This document shows, one piece after another, positions 55,201-64,000 of a stretch of DNA of 64,000 nucleotides. The translations under genes were made by a program, and so were the position numbers. The notes beneath the pieces are model-generated. The model was not told the DNA's origin, made no database searches, and saw nothing but the letters and a program-made list of their open reading frames with translations. Within the stretch, counting starts at the first letter, position 1, and each line of letters opens with the position of its first letter. Source of the DNA: Sphaerulina vaccinii (Eukaryota > Ascomycota > Dothideomycetes > Mycosphaerellales > Mycosphaerellaceae); the NCBI GenBank assembly GCA_022570795.1, contig JAKUDP010000006.1, positions 558,001 to 622,000 of the forward strand, written 5' to 3'.

Positions 55201-57364
55201 ATGGCACCAGATCTCAATGGAGTCGCTGCAGGCGAGCAGTTCGACTACTCGCAGCCTGGGTCTTCCGGCTACGCAATTGACCAGCACATCACCTACAGTA
55301 TGCCTTTGTGCTTCACATGTGTAGTGGCGAGCTCAGTTGACGATGACAGATGACCCCAAGAACCGAAAATTGCGGGTGCTTACCATTGGTGCTGGAGTCA
55401 CTGGTATCTTGATGGCGTACAGGATCCAGAAGGATGTCGAGAATGTAGAACATGTCATTTATGAGAAGAACGAGGACATTGGAGGAACCTGGTTAGAGAA
55501 CAGGTGCTCACTACGACTTCCGGTACGCTCGACTACATACTGACAATGCCACAAGATATCCCGGATGTGCATGCGATATCCCCTCTCATGCCTACACGTA
55601 TCAATTCGCGCTCAATCCGGACTGGCCTCGATTCTTCTCCTACTCGCCAGACATATGGAAGTACTTGGACAAAGTGTGCAACACCTTTGATCTCCGAAAG
55701 TACATGACATTCAACACAGAAGTCATCGGAGCATCCTGGAACGAGGAGAAAGGCGAATGGACTGTGAAGCTGAGGCAAACATCACCTGGACAAGAACCTA
55801 GAGAGTTCGAGGACACTTGCCACCTTCTCTTGCACGGGACTGGTATCTTGAACAACTTCAAGTGGCCAGAAATTCCAGGACTGCAAGAGAAGTTCAAAGG
55901 CAAAGTCGTCCATACAGCAAGATGGCCGAAAGATTATCAGAAGGAGGAGTGGAAGAACGATAGAGTCGCTGTCATTGGTTCTGGCGCCAGCTCTATCCAG
56001 ACTGTGCCGAACATGCAACCTCACGCTAAGCATCTCGACATCTTTGTAAGGACTGGGTAAGTCGGCCGGAGCTACTTCTAAGAAGCCTTGCAGTACTGAC
56101 GATGGAGACAGTGTATGGTTCGTGCAAATCGCCAATAACTTCGGCATGAACAAGGAATACGACGAGAAGGAACGCAACGAGTTCCGTACCAACCCCAAAG
56201 CCCTGGTGGCTCACGCTAAAGACATCGAAGATCAAGTGAACGGTCTCTGGGGAGCTTTCTATGCCGGCACAGAAGCAGCAAAAGCTGGAGCTGAGTGGGC
56301 AGGAGGTCGCATGGCAGAATTCATCAAGGACAAGAGACTACTCGAGGGCTTTACTCCGAAGTTCGGCGTGGGCTGCAGAAGAATTACACCAGGTAAGCCA
56401 AGGACATCCCCTATTCCCCATGTCTCACCGAGCCTGAGCCTGCTGCGGCGACGAGCTCAGAGACAGATCTGCGGGGACACATTCACACTTTTCAGAGATA
56501 CTTGCTTACCTTTCAACTACTATTTTGACAGGAGATCCTTATATGATTGCTATCCAGGAGCCGAATGTCGATGTCCACTTCACTGGTGTGGCGAGCTGTA
56601 CTGAGGACGGTATTGTTGGAGATGATGGCGAGGAGAGGAAGGTCGACACGATCGTCTGCGCAACGGGCTTCGATGTATCATACAGGCCAAGATTCCCGAT
56701 CGTGGGCAAGGGCGGCATTGATCTCAAGGTATGCATCCATCCACACCTCAGACTTGCACATTGACTCTCCTAACGAGTGAGTATACAGGACAAATGGAAG
56801 ATCTGCCCAGAATCCTACCTTGGCCTCGCAATCCCCGACTTCCCCAACTTCATAACCTTCATCGGTCCAACCTGGCCAGTCGAAAACGGCAGCGTAATGG
56901 GTCCCTTACACTCCGTCTCCTCCTACGCAATAAACATAATAAAAAAGATGCAAAACGAAAACATCGCCTCCTGGTCCCCCAAACAAGACATAACAGATTC
57001 CTTCAACTCCCACGTCCAAGAATGGATCAAACACACAGTGTGGAAAGAAGATTGTAGATCTTGGTATAAGAATAACGAAACTGGAAGGGTGAATGCCGTT
57101 TGGCCTGGAAGTTCTATGCATTATCAACAAGTGATTGAGAGGCCGAGGTATGAGGATTTTGAGATCAGGTATCGTGATCAGAATCCTTGGGCGCATCTTG
57201 GTATGGGTTGGACAGTGGAGAATAGGGCTGGGCCTGGGAAGGCGGATAATAGTCCTTATTTGAATATTAACCATGTGGATCCGAAGTGGTATGTGGCGAA
57301 TGGAGGGGATGCGGAGGTGCTGTTGAAGCAGGTTAATGAGTATAATTCGAAGGATAAGTTGTGA
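55201..57364 (+). CDS. Flavin monooxygenase, Baeyer-Villiger type (601 aa)
   Basis: An FAD- and NADPH-dependent oxygenase that probably inserts oxygen next to a ketone. Exons 55201-55297, 55350-55503, 55556-56056, 56112-56392, 56532-56728 and 56789-57364; all junctions keep frame. FAD-binding TIGAGVTGILMAYRI (about 44-58), then GGTWLENRYPGCACDIPSH. The Baeyer-Villiger fingerprint is FKGKVVHTARWPKD. The NADPH site is AVIGSGASSIQT. The C-terminal CATGFD is standard. Introns 1, 2, 3 and 5 are 52-60 bp; intron 4 (56393-56531) is 139 bp and is the second introner-like element. Relatives include enzymes of polyketide and toxin pathways as well as catabolic enzymes. No other biosynthetic genes are near, so a catabolic or stand-alone role is as likely. 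Confidence 0.92.
56393..56531 (+). repeat. Candidate introner-like element B (intron 4 of the monooxygenase gene)
   Basis: A 139-bp GT-AG intron. In order it shares GTAAGC, CATCCCCT.TTCCCCATG, TGTCTCAC.GAGC.TGAGCCT, GGCGAC.AGCTC and CTTTTCAGAGATACTTGCT with intron 18923-19068 of an unrelated gene. TGTCTC (56421-56426) can pair with GAGACA (56460-56465). Confidence 0.85.
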
Positions 57365-57909
57365 GAGGGACTGTAAGATGCGATTGGTGTTCGTTCTGGC
57401 TTGGTTCAGACTCCGGCTCATAGCCCGTAGCATGATGTGAAGGCACTGCCATTAGGCCTCGGACTACTTTGACCTCAGGTTCGAGCACATCCACATCATG
57501 TCTTCAAAGTCTGCTCGAGGTGACTCTCCTCTGGGTTCAGGTCTGATTCGCTTCTGCCTCTTCGTGCCTCTGACTCCTCCAAGGCTTGTTGATCGTGTAT
57601 GGTCACTCGTGGTGAAGTGCTTATGAGTCCCGTCCTCACTTCTATTAACCAATTTCGAGTTGCCCATACGGTCCAAGGGAACTCGTCTTTATGCACACAC
57701 GTCTTCGAATCATCACACGAACTGATCTGTGAGTGGTGTGTCGCAGGGAAGAGTTGTGAGTCTTGATCGTTCCTGCCTTATGTAAGCACTCTTGGCAAAT
57801 GCAAGTGGGGAGAAGTTCAAATTCAGCTCAACGACAACAATTCATTCTATACCGCGAAGAGGATCGACTGCGCTTTCACGAAAAGCGCTTATACATCCCT
57901 ATCGCAAAC
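57365..57909. other. Spacer and eIF3b leader, no separate gene
   Basis: Open frame upstream of the eIF3b ATG (from 57763) is treated as 5' leader because the family-typical start is at 57910. Confidence 0.5.
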
Positions 57910-60135
57910 ATGGCACCATCCTTTGTGAACCTCGACCCGGAGACGGAATACGAGGTGGACGATGAGGAGATTGATTTCTCCGACCTGCGCGACAAATTCG
58001 ACACGGTGATGGAAGAGGGCCTCGACACATTCATCGTGATCGACGGACTGCCCAAGGTGCCAGAAGCGAGCAAGGACAAGCTAGTGAAGTTCTTGTTGCG
58101 CAGCTTGACCAAGCATGGAAAGACGGCCGAGGAGAATGTCTTCATGCCCATCGGCGAGAATGGCCAAACAGAGGGATTCGCCTTCGTGGAGTACGAATCA
58201 CCAGCACAGGCTGCCGCCGCCGTCAAGGCACTACACGCACAGCCACTGGATAAGAAGCACACGATGGCAGTCAACAAGCTCACTGATATTGAGCGCTTTG
58301 GCCGCGAGGGCAAGATTGATGAGACATACCGCGAGCCTGAGATTGCACCATTTGAGGAGAAGGAGCACTTGCGCTGGTGGTTGGCGGACTCGGAGGGCAG
58401 AGATCAGTTCGTGATGTACCGCGGAGAGAACGTGGGCGTATTCTGGAACGAGAGGGACAACGCGCCCGAGCAGGTCGTGGATCGCCAGCACTGGACAGAG
58501 TCTTTCGTACAGTGGTCACCGAAGGGAACATTCTTGACTTCGATGCACGCCCAGGGTGTTCAGCTGTGGGGAGGTCAGCAGTGGTCGAGACAAAAGCGGT
58601 TTATGCACCCGGGCGTCAACCTTGTCGACTTCTCACCAGACGAGAAGTTCATCACAACCTGGTCTCACCGCCCCATGGTCGTTGAGGAGGGCAACCCTAT
58701 TCTCTCCCTTGAGGAGGACGGCAAGAACTACATCATCTGGGACGTCGCCACTGGCAAGCCTATCCGTTCATTCGTCACGCTCGATCTGCCCAGCCCTGGT
58801 CTCGACCCAGAAGGCAACCCCATCAAGCAGAAGATCCAATGGCCAGCTTTCAAGTGGTCTGCGGATTCGAAATACGTCGCACGTATGACTACCGGCCAAA
58901 GCATTTCCGTCTACGAACTACCCAGCATGAGACTTATGAAGAAGGAGAGCATCAAGATTGAAGGTGTCCAGGACTTTGAGTGGTGCCCAGCAAACCCAAA
59001 GCGTCTCGAACACAAGGAGTACGAGCAACTCTTCGCATACTGGACCCCTGAACTGGGCTCAAATCCAGCCAAGGTCGGTATCATGACTGTTCCATCAAGA
59101 GAGGTCGTTCGCACACGAAACTTGTTCAACGTCAGCGACGCCAAGCTCCACTGGCAATCCGACTCGAAGTACCTCTGCTGCAAGGTCGACCGTCATAGCA
59201 AATCGAAGAAATCGCTGGCTACTAACCTCGAGATCTTCCGCGTGCAAGAGAAGGGTGTCCCTGTTGAGGTCGTCGACGAGCTCAAGGATACTGTTATCAA
59301 CTTCGCCTGGGAGCCAAAGGGTAACAGATTCGTTCTGATCACCGCCGGCGAAGTACCTGCAGGCGCTGCTGTGCCACCGAAGACCTCCGTATCGTTCTTT
59401 GCACCTGAAAGAGTCAGGGGTAACGTCCCAGGAAACTTCAAGCTCATCCGCACTGTTGACAAGAAGAACAACAACGCCATCCACTGGTCGCCTAATGGTC
59501 GATTCTGTATCGTAGCAACTGTCCTCAACCAGCAGAGCTTCGATCTAGACTTCTGGGACTTTGACTTTGAGGGCGTTCCTGATGATGCCAAGGAGAAGGA
59601 GCTCACTGCCAACCTACAGTTGATGAACACAGCCGACCACTACGGTGTCACCGACATCGAGTGGGACCCATCTGGACGCTTCGTCGCCACCAGCGCCTCC
59701 GTATGGAAGCATCGCATGGAGAACGGCTATCACCTCTACACCTTCGCAGGTCAAACACTCCGCGAAGAGCCTATCGAAGGCTTCAAGCAGTTCACATGGC
59801 GACCACGACCAAACCGCCTTCTTAGCAAGGAGGAGATGAAGGAGATTCGCCAGAACCTCAAGACATACAGCAAGGAATTCGAGGAGCTCGATCAAGCCAA
59901 GAAGAGCTCTGCTGACAAGGAAGTCATCGAGAACCGCCGCCGTCAACTGGGCGAGTGGCTCGCATGGCGCAAGCGTACTGTGGATGAGTTGCTCGATGAG
60001 AGACTCGATGCTGGTCTGCCTGACATTACGCCTGAGATGCAAGCTCTTATTGTTGAAGATGATGAGGGTGATAGCAAGGTTGTTGAGGAGATCTTTGAGG
60101 AGATTATTGAGGAGACTGAGGAGTTCATTGAGTAG
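57910..60135 (+). CDS. PRT1: Translation initiation factor eIF3 subunit b (741 aa)
   Basis: A scaffold subunit of eIF3 that helps recruit mRNA and initiator tRNA to the 40S ribosome. An N-terminal acidic segment is followed by an RRM (RNP2-like TFIVIDGLPKV; RNP1-like GFAFVEYES, about residues 38-125). Then come WD40-type blades of the family beta-propeller, with blocks such as FVQWSPKGTFLTSMHAQGV, DFSPDEKFITTWSHRP, FKWSADSKYVARM and IHWSPNGRFCIVAT. The C-terminal helical segment (RPNRLLSKEEMKEIRQNLK, EWLAWRKRTVDELLDERLD) and acidic tail are typical. The start at 57910 (MAPSFVNLDPETEYEV) matches the fungal family. Single exon. Confidence 0.95.
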   Translation: MAPSFVNLDPETEYEVDDEEIDFSDLRDKFDTVMEEGLDTFIVIDGLPKVPEASKDKLVKFLLRSLTKHGKTAEENVFMPIGENGQTEGFAFVEYESPAQAAAAVKALHAQPLDKKHTMAVNKLTDIERFGREGKIDETYREPEIAPFEEKEHLRWWLADSEGRDQFVMYRGENVGVFWNERDNAPEQVVDRQHWTESFVQWSPKGTFLTSMHAQGVQLWGGQQWSRQKRFMHPGVNLVDFSPDEKFITTWSHRPMVVEEGNPILSLEEDGKNYIIWDVATGKPIRSFVTLDLPSPGLDPEGNPIKQKIQWPAFKWSADSKYVARMTTGQSISVYELPSMRLMKKESIKIEGVQDFEWCPANPKRLEHKEYEQLFAYWTPELGSNPAKVGIMTVPSREVVRTRNLFNVSDAKLHWQSDSKYLCCKVDRHSKSKKSLATNLEIFRVQEKGVPVEVVDELKDTVINFAWEPKGNRFVLITAGEVPAGAAVPPKTSVSFFAPERVRGNVPGNFKLIRTVDKKNNNAIHWSPNGRFCIVATVLNQQSFDLDFWDFDFEGVPDDAKEKELTANLQLMNTADHYGVTDIEWDPSGRFVATSASVWKHRMENGYHLYTFAGQTLREEPIEGFKQFTWRPRPNRLLSKEEMKEIRQNLKTYSKEFEELDQAKKSSADKEVIENRRRQLGEWLAWRKRTVDELLDERLDAGLPDITPEMQALIVEDDEGDSKVVEEIFEEIIEETEEFIE

Positions 60136-60320
60136 ATGTGGTGGACTTAGGCAAAAGGTATGCTAGTACGTTGTTTAGCGAAAAGACGAACGAGACATCA
60201 GGCATGCAGTATGTTAGACGATCACTTGAATGGTACACATTCGATGCTGAGCAACTTTCACCTCCCTTGACCTACCCACAGGCTGTCACCCGATGTCTCC
60301 TGATCTACAGCTTTATGCTC

Positions 60321-61493
60321 CTAAGCATCATCCCTACCATTCGAAGAAGACTTGCCCAAAGACGACGGACCTAATCGGGACATCGGATCCGCCCATCGTT
60401 GCACAACCTTCTGACGCTTTCCGCAAATCACAATACCTTCTAACGCAAAGTCACTGAAGTATGTGCTATGATGCCTATTCAAATCATTGACGAAATCCTC
60501 CATTCTGATGTCCGCGTTGTTGGCTCCCTGTGCTCTCCATGCATAAGGATAAGCAGAAGTTTCAAAATCGAAACCCTCTTCATCCCCATCGTCATCACTG
60601 TATAATGCTTGCAACCATAATCTCTGAGCAGGTGGCTGAGACATCAACATTCTCCTTCACGACGCATTAGGGTCAGACTTGAGTAGTTCTTGCCAGTACC
60701 TTGTGCTTGGAGGTAAGGAATAGTCTTGTTCTTGACCCCTTTCGAATATTTTGTGATTGACGTCAAAACTGGAGGCATTGTAGTAGGAACCTTCATCCGA
60801 AATATCGAAAGTACTCTTCGAGTGCCAGAGTAGCGGATTGAGTTTGCCTTGAATGAAATCTCTCTCTGCATATTCCACGTTTGCCCAGTTCTCGGGTCTA
60901 TCCCAGGAGGACATGAAATATGGACCTTGTTCGCGATCAGTCGTTACAAAGCCGTGGGCAGCAACATCAACTCCCAGTTCGTTGGGAGCCGGTTTTGGAG
61001 GTCCTGGGTCGTCTCCTTTGAAGCGGATCATCCCATCGCAGACTCTTTCGATAGTGACTGGAGTGATCGTGAACCTATCAACATCGTCTGGACGACGTTC
61101 ATTAGTTGCGGTGAAAGTCCTCTTCCAAATTTGGAATGGACCTGTAGCGGGACGCATGAATAGTGCTTCCTGCAATACCGGGCTGCTGCTAATGAGAGAA
61201 CGCCATTGGCGGCACACCCGTTGCGAAAGTAGCAGGTCGCGCATTGGCAAGCGCGCCAGAACAATCTCGAGTATCTCAAGTGGCAAATCATCTAGTCCGG
61301 TGCCATAGTCGACATTAAGAACATCTGCCAGAGATCTCGACGCGGAACGCGCTTCTACGCGTTTCAGGAGGGCAGATATGGCTTGAGGTGTAGTCCGAAG
61401 TTTTGTCGCGATCTGGTCGATGTCCATTCCCAAGTCAAAGTGGTATGCCACAGCAACGACGCCTTGTTTGAGAGCGATACTTGGCTGTACCAT
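60321..61493 (-). pseudogene. F-box protein with N-terminal helix-turn-helix, truncated by TGA
   Basis: From the ATG at 61493 the frame is open to a TGA at 60657-60659, 278 aa. It then stays open in the same frame to 60321. The paralogue at 61892-62884 has APWRKMFISQPP where this gene has AS, stop, RRMLMSQPP, so TGG became TGA. The N-terminus (residues 1-52: DLGMDIDQIATKLRTTPQAI, SALLKRVEAR) reads like a helix-turn-helix. The F-box follows at about 67-115 (LDDLPLEILEIVLARLPMRD, LLLSQRVCRQWRSLI). F-box proteins serve as substrate adaptors of SCF ubiquitin ligases. The short form keeps the F-box and may still be made; the lost 109 residues were the C-terminal part. Confidence 0.75.
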
Positions 61494-61891
61494 TGTGAGA
61501 CTATAGACGTAATTGTGTCGACTTGTTGATGTGATGTCTCAAGAGTGCTATAGAAGAGAAGTGCTGCGTGCCAAGCATCACGAAGCTTATTGATCGATTC
61601 ACGAGGACCACACAATTGTAGACGAAGAAGTACGACCTTCATTGCAGCCTTTTGCCAGTTCCTACTTATCAGTGGACAGACAGCTGGTTTCTCCACTCAT
61701 CATCTTCTCCAGCTTCTGCTCCCTTCCCCTCCCAAACCATTTCTCCATCCTCTTCTCCACCAGCCATTAATTGACAAGATCAGGAGACTACAAAGCAATC
61801 GCATTCCTCTATCACTTCGAGCTCAGCACGAATACATGTCTATCATTCTAGCCATCGCCCTAGCCATCGCCCATCACTTACACTTTTGCTG
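61494..61891. other. Spacer between F-box paralogues
   Basis: No gene seen; frames here are unremarkable. Confidence 0.5.
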
Positions 61892-62884
61892 TCAAACAGC
61901 TCCGCCATGCGATTTCAGCACAGCAGCATTTCTCAACACGCTCTGCAAACGTTCCTCATGTTCAGGATGCGGATCTACGAGACCCTCCAAGCGGAATCTA
62001 TACCATGGGCACAACTCCGGGACTGCTCCCGAGTACGTTGCGTAAACTGCTCTCTGTCTGTTTAGCTCCAGATCTCCTACAAGGTTCTCCATTGTGATAT
62101 TCAATTGATCTGCGCTATGTTCTTCATAGCAGTATTCATGTTGATGAGACCAATATGAATCTGTGAACTCGATCAATGCTCGTTTGACAGGTGGCTGTGA
62201 GATGAACATCTTCCTCCATGGTGCAGTGGAGTCGGATTCGAGTAATTTGTCCAAACTCGTCTTGTTAGATGAGTAGTCGTCTTCGTGCTTTGGTGGTATA
62301 CTGCTCAGAACATCGAACGTGGATGCGTTCTGGAGAAATTCGTCTTCGGGATGCTTCATCTCAGGATGATCAGGATAATTAGGAATTGTGTATTCGAACA
62401 TGTTCCATAGTAACGGATTCATTATACCCCGAACATAGCTCTTCTCTGCGTATTCCAATTCATGATCGAAATAGTCTGCAGGCGTTTCGCCAAGTGATGC
62501 TGATGAGAACATGGCTGCGACTCGATCAAGTCCGTCATCGCTGAGTAGTGGTGCTAGGGGTCCGTCGTCGTCTTTGAAGCGGATCAGTCCGTCTGAGAGC
62601 CCTTGGATACAGACAGATTCGAATGTGTAATTGCCTGCGATGTCATTGCCATCGGGCTCATCATCGTCGTTGCGAGCTGGCGCTGTATACGTCCGCTTCC
62701 AGCCTTGAAATGGGCCAGCAGCAGGACGTAAGAACAGCTTCTCTTGTAACCTTGAACTGCTACAGATAAGGGAGCGCCATTGGCAACAAACTCGCTGGGA
62801 GAGTAGTAAGTCGAGGATAGGTAAGTCTTGGAGAATGTGCTCAAGCAGCTCGGGCGGCAGGTCATTCACGTTCGTCTGTGCCAT
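61892..62884 (-). CDS. F-box protein (330 aa)
   Basis: Single exon from the ATG at 62884 (MAQTNVNDLPPELLEHIL). The F-box lies at residues 6-50 (DLPILDLLLSQRVCCQWRSL). Downstream it shares with its neighbour the blocks FLRPAAGPFQGWKRTYTA, DGLIRFKDDDG, NPLLW, NASTFDV and RKMFISQPP. It lacks the N-terminal helix-turn-helix of the neighbour. Likely a substrate adaptor of an SCF ubiquitin ligase; the target is unknown. The pair arose by local duplication and has diverged strongly. Confidence 0.82.
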   Translation of the reverse strand: MAQTNVNDLPPELLEHILQDLPILDLLLSQRVCCQWRSLICSSSRLQEKLFLRPAAGPFQGWKRTYTAPARNDDDEPDGNDIAGNYTFESVCIQGLSDGLIRFKDDDGPLAPLLSDDGLDRVAAMFSSASLGETPADYFDHELEYAEKSYVRGIMNPLLWNMFEYTIPNYPDHPEMKHPEDEFLQNASTFDVLSSIPPKHEDDYSSNKTSLDKLLESDSTAPWRKMFISQPPVKRALIEFTDSYWSHQHEYCYEEHSADQLNITMENLVGDLELNRQRAVYATYSGAVPELCPWYRFRLEGLVDPHPEHEERLQSVLRNAAVLKSHGGAV

Positions 62885-64000
62885 CGTGCAAGTGTGTGAT
62901 AATAAGCCTGTTCGGCTGTCAACTTAATGTCTTCACAAACAGAAGCATGGTGAAAGATTCAGGAGTGTCCGTCTGCGCCCAATGCCAGGCATCAGGCATT
63001 GTGAACAAAGTTCTGGCGTTTCCTGGACGATGGATGTGCAAGGCTTCGATACAAACAATGGTTACACCGTATACAGTCTGCCAACTCAATGCATCGTTAT
63101 GAGAATTTGAAGTGGGGCTTGCTGGCATCTGTTTCTGAAAGCGATGTCGGAAGCCTTCGTAGCCACGAGTCATGGCGCAACTCCAATATACCACGAAGAC
63201 GTTTGACTTCAAGATGTGGCGACCACTCTGGGCGCTTATATGTACTCTCAGCGACTTCACTGGCTACACAATGCCTACGCGAAGTCGTGGGGGTAGTGTG
63301 TTGTATTGTGGCGGAGCTGAAGAGCTCACAGCCAATCGACCAGCCAAGACTTTTATGCGAAGCTCCTGAAGACTCGTGACAGCCAGAATACTCGATCAGG
63401 ATCACACACGTGCTCAAAGGGGAGAAAGACCACTCCTATAGTCTCCGAAGGTGGCGCCGTATTCGTGGTCTGTTGGTCAAGAGGTTGAGTTGAGGAATGG
63501 CCTATAGTGAGGAGTAGAAAGCTCTTTGGCAGCCGTTTCGCTGGAGTGAACTGTTGGGAACTATTCGTAGATCTTTATAGGAACTCGCCTGCTGCAATTA
63601 GCAGACTATAGCTGTCAGCTATTTGTGACTATTGTCGCGTCCATAATTAGCAGACATTTTCGGGTGGTCGTTTGAGTCGTAGTATTGTTCGTTAAGTCTA
63701 GACGACCAGGATCGAGGGTGATGAGTGCCGAGTAGGATGAATGTCTTCCTTGCACTGCATGGACATTGTGATGGACGCGCAGGTGTGTTTGGTCATGTGA
63801 GGTGTTCTAGGCCTGTTGTTGTGGTTGAAAGGTAACAGAATTCCTTACTCGTAGCGAGGGCTCCGAAATTGGGGGACTGCGCGTCTCGTTGAGACAGAAC
63901 ACAGCGAATAGCGTGTGCCTACTTCTTGTGTGGCAAGAGACATGTGGCACCCTTGCATATCCTTTCGTGTATTGGAAGTGCTGAGCTTTCGACGTGCTTT
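62885..64000. other. 1.1-kb end region, no gene seen
   Basis: Open frames of about 100 codons overlap on opposite strands without protein-like composition. Nothing recognised to the window end. Confidence 0.5.

Noticed and set aside
55201..57364. Secondary-metabolite gene cluster anchored by the monooxygenase
   Set aside because: Neighbours are DPH6 and eIF3b; no synthase, transporter or cluster regulator lies nearby in the window.
1..64000. tRNA or rRNA genes
   Set aside because: No cloverleaf B-box or rRNA-like conserved stretch was noticed by eye; a tRNAscan-SE run would be needed to exclude them.

Overview
The window is nuclear DNA of a filamentous ascomycete, most likely a Dothideomycete of the Mycosphaerellaceae type. 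The evidence is short (44-75 bp) GT-AG introns with CTAAC/CTGAC branch sites, a HET-domain gene, fungal Atg10, GH79, GxGYxYP and BVMO families, a transposon block mutated in the pattern of repeat-induced point mutation (RIP), and a pair of near-identical introns in unrelated genes, as described for introner-like elements in this class. The species is not determined.

Layout. 1-10,290 is a TA-rich, CpA/TpG-poor, gene-free block. A degenerate satellite of about 155 bp (24-176 and 7570-8960) is interrupted by a complete but dead minus-strand Ty3/Gypsy element (177-7564; two 183-bp LTRs, AGTAC target duplication). A further TA-rich stretch with an inverted/direct repeat follows. From 10.3 to 19.4 kb lie four genes of unrecognised, acidic or low-complexity proteins separated by repeat-bearing spacers, which looks like a fast-evolving accessory segment. 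From 20.1 to 35.6 kb conserved genes (secreted amidohydrolase, SAP-domain protein, NTF2-like secreted protein, ATG10, RING E3) are mixed with three broken genes (GxGYxYP protein, UNC93-like transporter, HET protein). From 35.6 to 60.1 kb housekeeping genes dominate: prenyltransferase alpha subunit, ADE16/17-type purine enzyme, branched-chain aminotransferase, ERV2-type oxidase, GH79 glycosidase, DPH6, a Baeyer-Villiger-type monooxygenase and eIF3b/PRT1. The window ends with two F-box paralogues, one cut by a TGA where the other has Trp, and about 1.1 kb of empty sequence.

Gene relations. No biosynthetic cluster or operon-like module is evident. Pairs sharing short divergent upstream regions are ATIC/Myb-like (317 bp), BCAT/ERV2 (403 bp) and NTF2-like/ATG10 (609 bp). 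The secreted GxGYxYP protein and the adjacent UNC93-like transporter lie on the same strand and are both broken, suggesting joint loss of one function.

The most notable observation is the homologous, hairpin-forming introns at 18923-19068 (unknown protein) and 56393-56531 (monooxygenase): candidate introner-like elements. Exon coordinates were worked out by hand from splice motifs and reading-frame continuity.
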